A stretch of DNA of 64,000 nt from Paenibacillus terricola (GTDB lineage Bacteria > Bacillota > Bacilli > Paenibacillales > Paenibacillaceae): the NCBI RefSeq assembly GCF_014779765.1, contig NZ_JACXZA010000005.1:433013-497012 (forward strand), given 5' to 3'. The notes beneath the pieces are model-generated. The model searched no databases, had not been told where the DNA came from, and saw only the letters and a list, made by a program, of their open reading frames with translations. A program made the translations under genes and the position numbers. Of the stretch, positions 44,920-53,926 are shown piece by piece (the stretch's first letter is position 1; every line of letters starts with the position of its first letter).

Positions 44920-47730
44920 TTAAGCCAGTTTCAGCCAGCTGACACGAACGTCGCCTGTCAATGTTACGAACACGTCTTGACGACCCGCTGCGCCTTGCAG
45001 CGCAGAGTCGAACGTACGCCATGCTTGCTCGCCGCCTGTTGCTGCGATGTCAATCGACCCAACCAGCGTTCCTTGCGCGGAACCGAGGCGAACCTCCAGA
45101 CGGCCGCCCTTCGCTGCAGCCGCAGCACGAACCTCAATCGCAGCTGCGCCTCCGCCAAGCTCAACGTCCTTGAACGCGATCCAGCCTGCCTCGCCGCTAA
45201 GCTCGACAGCTGCGAAACCTTCTTTGCTCTCGCCAAGGAAAGTGCCCTCATAGTCGTCGAAGTTCTCTGCCTTCGTCTGAACGCCAAGGTTGCGCGCAGG
45301 AATCGTCTCGCCGTTGATTCTCACAACTTCCGAAGTCCGGATATCATCGGACGTGCTGCCGATCAGCAGCGTGTACTCACCCGATTCAACCGCATACTTC
45401 TCGCGGGTAACATCCCAGATTGCCAGTTCAATCGCCGGAACCGTGAACGTAACCGTCTGTGATTCACCCGGCTGAAGCGCGATACGACGGAAGCCATACA
45501 GCTTCTTCACCGGACGCTTCACGCGGGATTGCTCAGCGCGGACGTACAATTGAACAACCTCTTCACCCGCAACGCTGCTCGTGTTCTCCACCCGAACCGA
45601 TACCGTTACTTCGCCATCGCCGTTAATTTCAGCTGCAGCGACTTGCGCCGTGCCATATGCGAACGTCGAGTACGACAGACCGTGGCCGAATGGATAGAGC
45701 GGCTTGTCCTCGAAGTACAGGTACGTACGTTTACCTTTAATAATGTCGTAGTCCATAATGTCTGTCAGTTGGTCAGCCGAACGGTACCACGTCATGTTCA
45801 GACGGCCAGCTGGGTTGAAATCGCCGAACAATACGTCAGCCAGCGCAGTGCCGTGCTCTTGGCCGGAATGCGACGAGTAGATGACTGCCGGAATGTTCTC
45901 GTTGATCCAGTTGATTTCGAATGGATAGCCGCCCGTTACAACAACGACCGTATTCGGGTTCGCTTCATAAACAGCTTGTACCAGACGAAGCTGCGCTTCA
46001 GCCAACTCAAGACCTGGACGGTCGATTTCTTCCTTGCCGTTCACGAGTGGGTTGTTGCCGACGAAGACAACAGCCGTTTCTGCTTGCTTTGCTGCCTCGA
46101 TTGCTTCCTTCTGACCGTCACGTACGACTTCCTTCTCGAACAATTCGGATGCTTCGAACGTCTTCGAATCGTTCACGCCAAGTCCAGCTTCAGCCGCGGT
46201 AACCGTACGATTGCTCCAAGTCGTGATCGCGTGAGCGCCATCGCCTTGCGGCACAAGATGGAACACTTCTTTCACGAACCAGCCATATACTTCTTCCGCC
46301 GATGCCGTTACTTTCTCCTCGTCCGTCGTTACATACTTGCCGTTGCTCTCCGCTTGCAGCGTCAGGCTGCCCCAGCCCCAGTCGCCTACATTAAATGTTT
46401 CAGCGCCTGCAGCATCTGCCGTTGCCGCCAGCTGTTTGCTCTCGGCTTCACTGATCGTCAGGTATTGGCCGTTTGCCTTTGAACGAAGCTTGATGCGGTC
46501 ATTGCCATCAACGAAGGAAACCGATTTGCCAGCCAGCTTGCCTTGGATGGCTTCAAGCGGCGTTACTTTATAAGGAAGCGTACCGGAATACCAGTCGCGA
46601 TAAACGATATCGCCGAGCGGACCGATAACGGCTAATTTGTTCAACTTGCTTGCATCCAGCGGCAGTGCGCCATTGTTCTTGAGCAGAACGACGTTCTTCT
46701 GCGCAGCCTTGAGCGACAAGGCTTGATGCTCAGCTGTCATTAGCGATGCGTCATCAATCGCTGCATATGGTACAAGCTCCTGTGGATCGAACTCGCCAAG
46801 ACGCATCCGAACGCGGAACGTGTTCGCCACCGCTTTGTCCAGATCGGATTCCGCAAGGAGTCCCTGTTCAAGCGCTTCACGGATCGCTTGCGTGACGACC
46901 TTGAAATCGTCCGTAACGCTGTCGATACCTGCTTTGATCGAGTCAGCGACAGCAAGCGCCATCGAATCATAATATTTGTGATCGTTAACGATACCTATCA
47001 TATCTGCCGCATCACTTACAATGAAGCCGTCCATCCATTGGCCCTTAACAACGCTGTTAACCGTCTCATGCAGAAGCGCTGGCGTGCCGTTAATGGAGTT
47101 GTAAGCCGTCATCATCGATTGCGCGCCGCCTTTGACGAACGCAGGCTCGAATGCTTTGAAATAATATTCGCGCATGTTGCGCGGGTCAATGCTCGCGGAG
47201 CAGCTGCCGCGGTTGATTTCGTTGTTATTGCCTAGGAAGTGCTTCAGCGATGCGACTGCCTTCAAGTATTTCGGATGGTCGCCTTGAATGCCTTGCGTCA
47301 GCGCAGCCGTCAATTCGCCAGTCAAATGCGGGTCTTCGCCGTATGCTTCCTCCGTACGTCCCCAACGCGGGTCGCGCTCCATATCAACCGTTGGCGCCCA
47401 CAGCGTCAGGCCGTTAATCTCCGGCTTGCGCTTATAGAATACGCGAGCCTCCGTACCGATAACGTCACCGATCTGTTTCAACAGATCTTGGTCCCATGTC
47501 AGGCCAAGGCCAATCGGCTGCGGGAAGCTCGTTGCCTCTCCCAGCCAAGCGATACCGTGTGCACCCTCCGTACCGTGCTTGTAAGGCGCGATGCCCAGGC
47601 GTTCGATCGCAGTCATATACTGCGGCATCGAATCCACTTTCTCGTCAAGCGTTAGACGCGAGACCAAGTCCGCTACACGTTCTTCGAGCGGCAGTTCCGG
47701 ATTGCGGAACGGATATTCGTACTTCGTCAT
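44920..47730 (-). CDS. GH3 beta-glycosidase with inserted fascin/trefoil-like and CBM6-like domains
   Basis: This 936-aa enzyme probably removes terminal beta-glucosyl or xylosyl residues. The N-terminal GH3 barrel has the nucleophile segment GFIVSDAADM. The (alpha/beta)6 C-terminal GH3 domain (TAVVFVGNNP, SGQEHGTALADVLFG) is split from the barrel part by a ~130-residue beta-trefoil/fascin-like insertion (RIKLRSKANGQYLT...). A fibronectin-III-like domain and a C-terminal CBM6-like module (EVRAAAAAKGGRLEVRLGSAQG) complete it. There is no signal peptide, so it is intracellular. ATG at 47730 has AAGGAG upstream. It is a single gene with its own promoter and terminator. Confidence 0.9.
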   Translation of the reverse strand: MTKYEYPFRNPELPLEERVADLVSRLTLDEKVDSMPQYMTAIERLGIAPYKHGTEGAHGIAWLGEATSFPQPIGLGLTWDQDLLKQIGDVIGTEARVFYKRKPEINGLTLWAPTVDMERDPRWGRTEEAYGEDPHLTGELTAALTQGIQGDHPKYLKAVASLKHFLGNNNEINRGSCSASIDPRNMREYYFKAFEPAFVKGGAQSMMTAYNSINGTPALLHETVNSVVKGQWMDGFIVSDAADMIGIVNDHKYYDSMALAVADSIKAGIDSVTDDFKVVTQAIREALEQGLLAESDLDKAVANTFRVRMRLGEFDPQELVPYAAIDDASLMTAEHQALSLKAAQKNVVLLKNNGALPLDASKLNKLAVIGPLGDIVYRDWYSGTLPYKVTPLEAIQGKLAGKSVSFVDGNDRIKLRSKANGQYLTISEAESKQLAATADAAGAETFNVGDWGWGSLTLQAESNGKYVTTDEEKVTASAEEVYGWFVKEVFHLVPQGDGAHAITTWSNRTVTAAEAGLGVNDSKTFEASELFEKEVVRDGQKEAIEAAKQAETAVVFVGNNPLVNGKEEIDRPGLELAEAQLRLVQAVYEANPNTVVVVTGGYPFEINWINENIPAVIYSSHSGQEHGTALADVLFGDFNPAGRLNMTWYRSADQLTDIMDYDIIKGKRTYLYFEDKPLYPFGHGLSYSTFAYGTAQVAAAEINGDGEVTVSVRVENTSSVAGEEVVQLYVRAEQSRVKRPVKKLYGFRRIALQPGESQTVTFTVPAIELAIWDVTREKYAVESGEYTLLIGSTSDDIRTSEVVRINGETIPARNLGVQTKAENFDDYEGTFLGESKEGFAAVELSGEAGWIAFKDVELGGGAAAIEVRAAAAAKGGRLEVRLGSAQGTLVGSIDIAATGGEQAWRTFDSALQGAAGRQDVFVTLTGDVRVSWLKLA

Positions 47731-47765
47731 TGTTGTCGCTCCTTTATTGGATAAATAATGAATTA

Positions 47766-47780
47766 GTTTAACCTTTAAAC
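47766..47780. promoter_or_regulatory. Inverted-repeat operator candidate in the GH3 leader
   Basis: GTTTAA and TTAAAC are separated by 3 nt, located between the GH3 promoter -10 box and start codon, a position where a repressor would block transcription. Confidence 0.45.
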
Positions 47781-47797
47781 GAATGAACGATGCCCTC

Positions 47798-47826
47798 ATT
47801 ATACTAAGCGAAAGCATATAAAACAA
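47798..47826 (-). promoter_or_regulatory. SigA-type promoter of the GH3 gene
   Basis: On the minus strand: -35 TTGTTT (47821-47826), 17-nt spacer, -10 TATAAT (47798-47803), about 65 nt upstream of the start codon. Confidence 0.75.
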
Positions 47827-47840
47827 TTGCTAAAACGATT

Positions 47841-47856
47841 TCGATAACGCTTACAT
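47841..47856 (-). promoter_or_regulatory. CcpA cre-like site upstream of the GH3 promoter
   Basis: ATGTAAGCGTTATCGA (minus strand) fits WTGNAARCGNWWWCAW with one mismatch and lies about 15 nt upstream of the -35 box. Confidence 0.5.
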
Positions 47857-47878
47857 TAAGTATAATTTCAAAATTATT

Positions 47879-47908
47879 ACAGTGCAGGCATTCCATTGCC
47901 TGCACTGT
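47879..47908 (-). terminator. Hairpin terminator after the XRE regulator gene
   Basis: ACAGTGCAGGCA and TGCCTGCACTGT form a perfect 12-bp stem with a 6-nt loop. AATAATTTTG follows on the minus strand, a weak T-run. Confidence 0.6.
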
Positions 47909-47950
47909 ACGCTTACGTTCTTATAAAGTTAATCGCCGCTCCTATTCAAG

Positions 47951-49150
47951 TTACGATTGCTGATGTATACCGCTTAACATCGCACTGATCATAGCGCCAA
48001 GCAACTGCTGATCAAGGAATGGCGCGAGACTGGCGATAGAATTCGGCGACAGCTCTCCCGCTTCTGCCGCACGTTGTACAAGCCCGGCTAGTTGTTCTCT
48101 ACCTAGGAATGGCGCAAGGCTAACAAGCGTATTCAACGACAGTCGTCCACGTTCCGATGCTCCCTGGACGATCGCATTAAGCCGTTCTCTGCCGATGAAA
48201 GGCGCAAGACCGATGATCGCATGCTCGCTAATCTCGCCTTGCAGCCCGCGTTCTGCAAGGCTGCCAAGCGCATCCTGACTCATGAATGGCGCTAAGCCGA
48301 GTACAACCTCCGTACGTATAGAGCCTTCTGCCGCCATCTCGGCGAATCGGTCGACAGCGCCGCGCTCCAGGAAGGGCGCAAGACCAACGAGCAGCGAGCC
48401 TTCAATCTCGCCATTAATCGCCCGCTCCGCTAAGTCTCCAAGTGTCTGACGGTCAAGGAACGGTGCGAGCGATACGACCATATGAAGGTCGAACGCCCCT
48501 TCCTCCGACGCCTTTACAAGTCGGGTCAACTGTTCCTTGTTCAAGAATGGAGCGAGGCTAACGATACGCTGCGCAGAAACGGAATGTTGTTCAGCCGCCT
48601 CAACAAGCCTGTTCAGCGATTCTTCGGAAAGAAACGGTGCAAGGCCTTCGATGAATTCCCAGCCCCATGTCTGCGATACGGAAGTAACGACCTTATGCAA
48701 TGACTGCTTGGAAACAAAGGGAGCCAGTTGGAACGCGAACTGTTGATTGAATACTTCCGGCTCTAGCTGCTGCGTCAGCTCATTCAGCGTGCTCGCCTTC
48801 AACATCGGCGCAATCTCGATTAAATCGTCTGCTGCCGCAGCATTCTTATTAATGAAGGATGCCGCTTCGTCCGTCTGTCCTTCCGAAAGCTTCTCAAGCA
48901 GCTTGCTGGCATAGACGCTGCCATTCTGTGTACGGTCCCTGCTGCCGCTAAGCAGCAGTTCATCTAGTGAGATTTCGAACAACTCTGACAACCGAGGCAG
49001 GATTGCAACGTCCGGCAGCGATTCGCCTCTCTCCCATTTGGACACCGCTTGATGGCTGATGTTGAGCTTCTCCGCTAAATTGGATTGCGTCATATCCCGT
49101 TCCTTGCGCAATTCTGAAATACGTGCCCCGAATTTTCTCGCGTCGATCAT
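47951..49150 (-). CDS. XRE-family regulator with nine or ten 29-residue LAPF repeats
   Basis: Residues 1-62 of this 399-aa protein are a Cro/C1-type helix-turn-helix (MTQSNLAEKLNISHQAVSKWERGESLPD). From ~113 onward there are repeats beginning (L/I)-AP-(F/M)-(L/V/I), at about residues 113, 142, 170, 199, 228, 257, 286, 315, 345 and 375. Each has the pattern LAPFL--E-L--LV--A-EGG-I-----VS, likely two short helices per unit, forming a solenoid. A protein- or ligand-binding role is inferred for the solenoid. GGAGGGG precedes the ATG. It is divergent from the GT-D gene, whose expression it might control. Confidence 0.87.
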   Translation of the reverse strand: MIDARKFGARISELRKERDMTQSNLAEKLNISHQAVSKWERGESLPDVAILPRLSELFEISLDELLLSGSRDRTQNGSVYASKLLEKLSEGQTDEAASFINKNAAAADDLIEIAPMLKASTLNELTQQLEPEVFNQQFAFQLAPFVSKQSLHKVVTSVSQTWGWEFIEGLAPFLSEESLNRLVEAAEQHSVSAQRIVSLAPFLNKEQLTRLVKASEEGAFDLHMVVSLAPFLDRQTLGDLAERAINGEIEGSLLVGLAPFLERGAVDRFAEMAAEGSIRTEVVLGLAPFMSQDALGSLAERGLQGEISEHAIIGLAPFIGRERLNAIVQGASERGRLSLNTLVSLAPFLGREQLAGLVQRAAEAGELSPNSIASLAPFLDQQLLGAMISAMLSGIHQQS

Positions 49151-49288
49151 TCCGAATCCCCTCCATATCCAATGGAACAGTGCGCACTGTCTGAATCGAG
49201 CATAGCATACGACTCTTCCAATCGGCTATCTACTATCAGTTGAATCGGCTCAGCCCTTATAACAGGCGGGTTCTTGACCTAGCGGAAG

Positions 49289-49319
49289 CCGGATTCTACC
49301 GGCAGTAGAATTCGGTTTT
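49289..49319 (+). other. Terminator-like hairpin in the leader of the GT-D gene
   Basis: CCGGATTCTAC (49289-49299) pairs with GTAGAATTCGG (49305-49315) with one G-T pair, followed by TTTTAC on the plus strand. No plus-strand gene lies upstream, so it may be a leader attenuator. Confidence 0.45.
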
Positions 49320-49388
49320 ACAAGCGCGGATAGGCATTTATTGTGACGGTACAAATGCATAACCCCTCAACGCGCCAAGCTACATATA

Positions 49389-50171
49389 ATGCAGCAGTTA
49401 CTTATTCTGCGGGGAAAGCGGGGATGGCGGTTGTCTGTCTACCTGGAACTGAACGATGTCCTCCGTAAGATCGATCAAGCATTGGTGGACCGCAAGCCGC
49501 TGTCACTCGTTCGAGTCGGAGACGGCGAGAATATCGTGCTCGCACAGCGGTCCGTGTGGACGGTGCGCCGAGTGCTGCGCGAACGCTGGGCGATCAAAGC
49601 CAATAATGGCGAAAAAGGCGTTACGCTGCCCAACATTAAACTGCGCAACGAGCTCGTCAAATCGATCAAAGCTGCCTCCATCGTCGGTCTGCTTCCCCTG
49701 GACGATGAACAGATCAAGGCGCCGAGTTATCTTAAACGGCCGCTTACGAATCGGATCTTTCGCCACTTCAAGCTGAACCCAGACGTGCAGTGCCATGCAT
49801 GCGTCAATCGCGAGATGCCGAGCAGCGATCAATTCTGGCGTATTCTTCGCCGGAGAAGGATCCTTATCATTACCCGTAATCCCGAACCGCTTAAGGAAAT
49901 ACTGGAGCAGAAGCCGCTAGGGCTTCATGTCGCCTATACAATCCCGTTCTCGCATTACGATCAAATCGAAGAAACGATGGACATCGTTAAGACTATTCGT
50001 CACAAGTTCGATATTGCGCTTATCTCCTGTGGCGTCAACGCTGTCATTCTAGCCCCGCGAATTGCCGAGTTGACGGGCAAAGTCGCCCTTGATTTCGGCA
50101 AAGGCCCTGACCGGATTGCGGCAGCTTTGAAGGCTAGAGCTCGCTTACTTTCGAAACGTCCTATTCGCTGA
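49389..50171 (+). CDS. GT-D fold glycosyltransferase (DUF1792-type)
   Basis: This product (up to 260 aa) has the GT-D signature LSLVRVGDGENIVLAQRS near the N-terminus and the conserved Rossmann-like segments RILIITRNP and DIALISCGVNAVILAPRIAELTGKVALDFG. Such enzymes add glucose or related sugars to protein or surface glycans in Firmicutes. The first ATG (49389) lacks a ribosome binding site; a TTG at 49431 (LSVYLELND) behind GGGGATGG is a plausible alternative start. Its stop overlaps that of the convergent dehydrogenase gene by 11 nt. Confidence 0.82.
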   Translation: MQQLLILRGKRGWRLSVYLELNDVLRKIDQALVDRKPLSLVRVGDGENIVLAQRSVWTVRRVLRERWAIKANNGEKGVTLPNIKLRNELVKSIKAASIVGLLPLDDEQIKAPSYLKRPLTNRIFRHFKLNPDVQCHACVNREMPSSDQFWRILRRRRILIITRNPEPLKEILEQKPLGLHVAYTIPFSHYDQIEETMDIVKTIRHKFDIALISCGVNAVILAPRIAELTGKVALDFGKGPDRIAAALKARARLLSKRPIR

Positions 50172-51522
50172 CCTGCTGCCTTGATTCTATGCTTGCGCGG
50201 GATCCTCCGCCGAGTCTCTCCAGCTTGCCTCTGCTCGTCAGTCCTCGCGTCGCGTTGCGCGCATCGTAAAGGACGGCAGCTTTCTCAACGATGCGCTCGA
50301 TCGGCAAGTCAGCATGATCCGTATGAATGACAGTACAATCAGCGGCAGACAGCACTTCATCCGTAAGATCCAGAGAATGAATGACAGAGGTGCCAATCCG
50401 CACCGAAGGCACATAAGGATCGTAGTAGCTTACATCCGCCCCGGCTTGCTGCAGCAGACGGATAAGCGTCAGCGCACTTGATTCGCGCATGTCCGCAATA
50501 TTTTTCTTATAGGCAATCCCGATCAATAGAACGGACGCTCCGCTCAATGTCCGATCAGGACCGAGCAGACGCGCGATCCGGTTCACTATATAGCGAGGCA
50601 TCGTCTCATTCGTATGATGCGACAGCTCGATGAACCGACTCTCCGTACCGGAGCGACGTGCTGACCATTGCAAATAAAGCGGGTCAACAGGGATACAATG
50701 ACCGCCGATACCAGGGCCAGGCTGGAACGGCATAAAACCGTAAGGCTTCGTACTTGCTGCCTCGATCACTTCCCATATATTCAACTGCAGCTCGTCGCAC
50801 AACTTAGCGAACTCATTGATAAATGAAATGTTAATGAGCCGGAAGCTATTCTCCAGTAGTTTCGCCGCCTCTGCTATATCCGTTGAGGATACTGGCACAA
50901 CATGCTGGAATATACGTCCATACAGCTCTTGGACTCTCATCAAACAGTCCGAAGATGTACCGCTAACGATCTTGGGCACATCTTGCAACTGGTGGATGTG
51001 ATTGCCTGGGTCAATCCGTTCTGGCGAATAGGCAAGATGAAAATGTACGCCTGCCCGCAATCCGCCCTGCTCCAGCATCGGCTGCACAAGCTCGCGGGTC
51101 GTGCCTGGATAGGTCGTACTCTCCACAACGACGAGCTGACCGGGCTGAAGAACATTTCGCAGCTGCACACATGTATTCGTAATGAAACTGACGTCCGGTG
51201 TATGCTCCTCTGTCAACGGTGTTGGCACGCAAATGACGATACTGCCCGCTCCCATCAGTTGGTCGTAATCCGATGTTGCTAATAACTGCCCTGAACGGAC
51301 AGCCGCCGCCAGTTCATCGTCGCTTATGTCTTGAATATAGCTCTTCCCATCCTTCAACAGCTGAAGCTTGCGCTCGTCGATCTCGATGCCAATCACTTGC
51401 AGACCGCTGCGAATACATGCCATGGCCAGCGGCAGTCCGACATAGCCAAGCCCGATTACGCCGACAATACCCGCTTCATACACATACCCGCCGAATGACG
51501 TTACCACATGCTTATCATGCAC
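50161..51522 (-). CDS. Nucleotide-sugar (UDP-GlcNAc/ManNAc-type) 6-dehydrogenase
   Basis: The 453-aa protein oxidises C6 of a UDP-sugar to a uronic acid in two NAD+-dependent steps. It has the N-terminal Rossmann motif VGVIGLGYVGLPLA, FVVESTTYPGTT-like segment VVVESTTYPGTTRE, a central GPGIGGHCIPVDPLYL carrying the catalytic Cys, and the C-terminal domain ILLIGIAYKKNIADMRESSAL. The WbpA/WbpO-type sequence is more likely than TuaD-type UDP-Glc dehydrogenase. Start is GTG at 51522 after GGAGGG; the longer frame to 51657 is unsupported. Confidence 0.9.
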   Translation of the reverse strand: MHDKHVVTSFGGYVYEAGIVGVIGLGYVGLPLAMACIRSGLQVIGIEIDERKLQLLKDGKSYIQDISDDELAAAVRSGQLLATSDYDQLMGAGSIVICVPTPLTEEHTPDVSFITNTCVQLRNVLQPGQLVVVESTTYPGTTRELVQPMLEQGGLRAGVHFHLAYSPERIDPGNHIHQLQDVPKIVSGTSSDCLMRVQELYGRIFQHVVPVSSTDIAEAAKLLENSFRLINISFINEFAKLCDELQLNIWEVIEAASTKPYGFMPFQPGPGIGGHCIPVDPLYLQWSARRSGTESRFIELSHHTNETMPRYIVNRIARLLGPDRTLSGASVLLIGIAYKKNIADMRESSALTLIRLLQQAGADVSYYDPYVPSVRIGTSVIHSLDLTDEVLSAADCTVIHTDHADLPIERIVEKAAVLYDARNATRGLTSRGKLERLGGGSRASIESRQQVSE

Positions 51523-51641
51523 AGCTCCGCCCTCCCTCCTGCTTGTTGCTTCTCTTGTATAAGGTACGGACAAGAACAACGGATGCGCACGACCGATGAC
51601 GGGGGAAAATCGACCATTTACATAACGGAAGGAGGTGCCGT

Positions 51642-52484
51642 ATGCGCCGATCAGCATCTATGGGCGGAAGAGTGAAGAGCTGCACCAGCAGCAAAAGCAC
51701 AGGCAGTGGCAGTGGCGGCAAAGGCGTCACAATCGTTACGCCAACGATTCGACCGCAATATATGGAGCAGTTGCTGAACAACTATGCTCGCCAGCAATGG
51801 GACCGCAAGGAGCTTATTATTGTATTGAATCGCCAAGCAATGAACTTGGCTCATTACGAAGAAGCTGCGCGAAACTATGACAATGTGCGGGTGCTTCGTC
51901 TGCCTGCTAAACATCCTCTCGGCGATTGCATGAATCTGGCTGCATCGGTTGCACAATATCCGTATATCGCCAAATTCGATGACGATGATTACTATGGCCC
52001 AGGATATCTAGCCGACGCTATGCATACTTTCGCACAGACGGGTGCAGATGTCGTTGGGAAACTCTCCTTCTTCTTCTACTTCCCTCATCGGCAGCTGCTG
52101 CTGCTTCGCAAGCGGACGATTCCTTCGCAAGGCGATGTCCGGCGCGTCGCTGGCGCAACGATCGTATTCCGGGCGAGTGTGCTCGAGCAGGTCCCGTTCG
52201 GCAAAAAGCGACAAGGCTCCGACGTGCAATTCATTCGTGATTGTCTGCAGCATGGGCTGGCGGTGCGAAGCGCGTCGCCGTATCATTTTGCCGCGATTCG
52301 CAGATCTGATCGTCTTACGCATACGTGGAAGGTTCAGGAGAAGAAGCTGCTAGCTGATCCGTCGTCGCAGCTTATTAATACCGAGGATTTCACGCCGTAT
52401 GTTGACCAACCAGCTGATGGAGGGAAGCTTGCCTATACGAGTCAGAAAATAAAATCGCCTGACCGACATCGCCTCAAAACATAA
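51642..52484 (+). CDS. Family 2 (GT-A) glycosyltransferase
   Basis: The 280-aa protein starts with a Ser/Gly/Lys-rich ~28-residue segment and continues with a GT-A fold: VTIVTPTIRPQYMEQLLNNY, IAKFDDDDYYGPGYL (DxD motif) and RVAGATIVFRASVL. It probably transfers a sugar to a surface or S-layer glycan, together with the adjacent GT-D and uronic-acid-forming enzyme. AAGGAGG precedes the ATG. It is divergent from the dehydrogenase gene. Confidence 0.88.
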   Translation: MRRSASMGGRVKSCTSSKSTGSGSGGKGVTIVTPTIRPQYMEQLLNNYARQQWDRKELIIVLNRQAMNLAHYEEAARNYDNVRVLRLPAKHPLGDCMNLAASVAQYPYIAKFDDDDYYGPGYLADAMHTFAQTGADVVGKLSFFFYFPHRQLLLLRKRTIPSQGDVRRVAGATIVFRASVLEQVPFGKKRQGSDVQFIRDCLQHGLAVRSASPYHFAAIRRSDRLTHTWKVQEKKLLADPSSQLINTEDFTPYVDQPADGGKLAYTSQKIKSPDRHRLKT

Positions 52485-52486
52485 AA

Positions 52487-52522
52487 AAGAGCCGCACAGT
52501 CATCAATGACTGCGCGGCTCTT
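52487..52522. terminator. Terminator between convergent GT2 and GH43 genes
   Basis: AAGAGCCGC-A-CAGTCA pairs with TGACTG-C-GCGGCTCTT around TCAA. On the minus strand TTTTTTATG follows, so it chiefly serves the GH43 gene; on the plus strand it is weaker. Confidence 0.85.
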
Positions 52523-52527
52523 GGTTG

Positions 52528-53511
52528 TTACGCCTTCGCTTCTTGCTTCGCGTCCGGCACTGGTACTCCGAATACCGGCATGCCGTCTTCGTTCCAAGTC
52601 AGCACTTGCGCACGCGCGTGGCGGTTCGGATCGTAAAGCGGATCGCCAACGATTTCTTTGTAGTTGCGAGCATGGTATACGAGGACATCATGCTTGCCGT
52701 CTTCGGAAACCGTGAAGCTGTTATGTCCAGGGCCGTATTGGCTGTTCGCTTCATTCGTCTGGAACACTGGCTCAGGGAGCTTATTCCAAGAAGCCGGATC
52801 CATCAGATCCGCATTCTCGTCTGCCCACAGCAGACCCATGCAATAGTTGTAATCCGTTGCGCTGCCGGAGAAGCTGATGAAGATCTTGCCATTGCGCTTC
52901 AGTACAGCTGCACCTTCGTTAACGAGGAAGCCGATTTTCTCCCACTCGTATTCCGGCGTCGTGATCATCACTTGCTTAGCGCCAAGCGTCCACGGATTAG
53001 CCAGTGGTGCAATGTACAGATTCGAGTTACCTTTAATAGAAGGATCCTTCTGCGCCCATACGAGGTACTGCGTACCTTTGTGGTTGAACGACGTTGCGTC
53101 CAGCGCGAACGATTCCCATTCTGTAATCACTTGGCCCTTCTCTACCCATTCGCCTTCCAGCGGATTAGCGGAAGCGTTCTCCAGTACGAACATACGGTGG
53201 TCGAACAGACCGTCTTGCGTCTCCGTCGTGCGTGCTGCAGCGAAGTAGATGTACCATTTGCCATCGATGAAATGGATTTCAGGCGCCCAAATGTTAGCGC
53301 TCATCGGGCCTGTTTCATACTTGCGCCAAGCTACAGACACCTCGCCTTGCGCAAGACCTTGAATCGTCTGCGAGCGACGAACTTCGATGCGATCGTATTC
53401 TGGCACAGATGCTGTAAAATAGTAATAGCCGTCCGTATGTTTATACACCCATGGATCGGCTCGTTGAAGCAATACCGGATTTTGATATTCTGGAATGAAC
53501 AAGCGGATCAC
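52528..53511 (-). CDS. GH43-family glycoside hydrolase (arabinofuranosidase/xylosidase type)
   Basis: The 327-aa five-bladed propeller enzyme has the GH43 catalytic residues: Asp in LQRADPWV, Asp in FALDATSF and Glu in LVNEGAAV. Aromatic segments ANIWAPEIHFIDGKWYIYFAA and GPGHNSF are also typical. It lacks a signal peptide and so acts inside the cell on imported arabinan or xylan fragments. The GTG at 53511 directly abuts AAAAGG; a TTG at 53502 has better spacing, so the first three residues are uncertain. Confidence 0.9.
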   Translation of the reverse strand: MIRLFIPEYQNPVLLQRADPWVYKHTDGYYYFTASVPEYDRIEVRRSQTIQGLAQGEVSVAWRKYETGPMSANIWAPEIHFIDGKWYIYFAAARTTETQDGLFDHRMFVLENASANPLEGEWVEKGQVITEWESFALDATSFNHKGTQYLVWAQKDPSIKGNSNLYIAPLANPWTLGAKQVMITTPEYEWEKIGFLVNEGAAVLKRNGKIFISFSGSATDYNYCMGLLWADENADLMDPASWNKLPEPVFQTNEANSQYGPGHNSFTVSEDGKHDVLVYHARNYKEIVGDPLYDPNRHARAQVLTWNEDGMPVFGVPVPDAKQEAKA

Positions 53512-53526
53512 CCTTTTATATTTATA

Positions 53527-53573
53527 TAATAGCTATTAACATTTATATTACTATATTAACACCCTAATTACAA
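53527..53573 (-). promoter_or_regulatory. Promoter and palindromic operator candidate of the GH43 gene
   Basis: On the minus strand: -35 TTGTAA (53568-53573), 17 nt, -10 TAATAT (53545-53550). Downstream of the -10 a perfect palindrome TAATAGCTATTA (53527-53538) lies just before the ribosome binding site. Confidence 0.5.
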
Positions 53574-53926
53574 TTAGAAGTGCAATATTTCGCGCCACAG
53601 TTGGATGCGCTTACTCCCAACAGCAGAAAGGCACGGGACTCTCTGACGGAAACTGGATTGTGTTTGGTTATATCTAACATCGTTTATATTCATGCTCATC
53701 ACTAGTGAAAATCATTCGCTCCGAAACAGTTCCGATCCTTACCAGATCAGCGTTCTAAGGTCCACATGTTATACTATTAGTTAGCGAAAATTTTTGAAAC
53801 GCCGAGATGAACCCACTGCCTCCTGCCACTGAGCGGAGCAGCATACCTTCTTACATGTTCATCCTTGCGACAATATATAGCCTAATAGTCCGTGTTCTTA
53901 TATTGAAACGAAAGGGTTGTCACCAG
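53574..53926 (+). promoter_or_regulatory. Helicase gene leader with extended -10 promoter candidate
   Basis: In this gap the only clear signal is TGTTATACT (53767-53775), an extended -10 element upstream of the helicase gene. An in-frame ATG at 53807 has no ribosome binding site. Nothing else is recognised. Confidence 0.4.
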
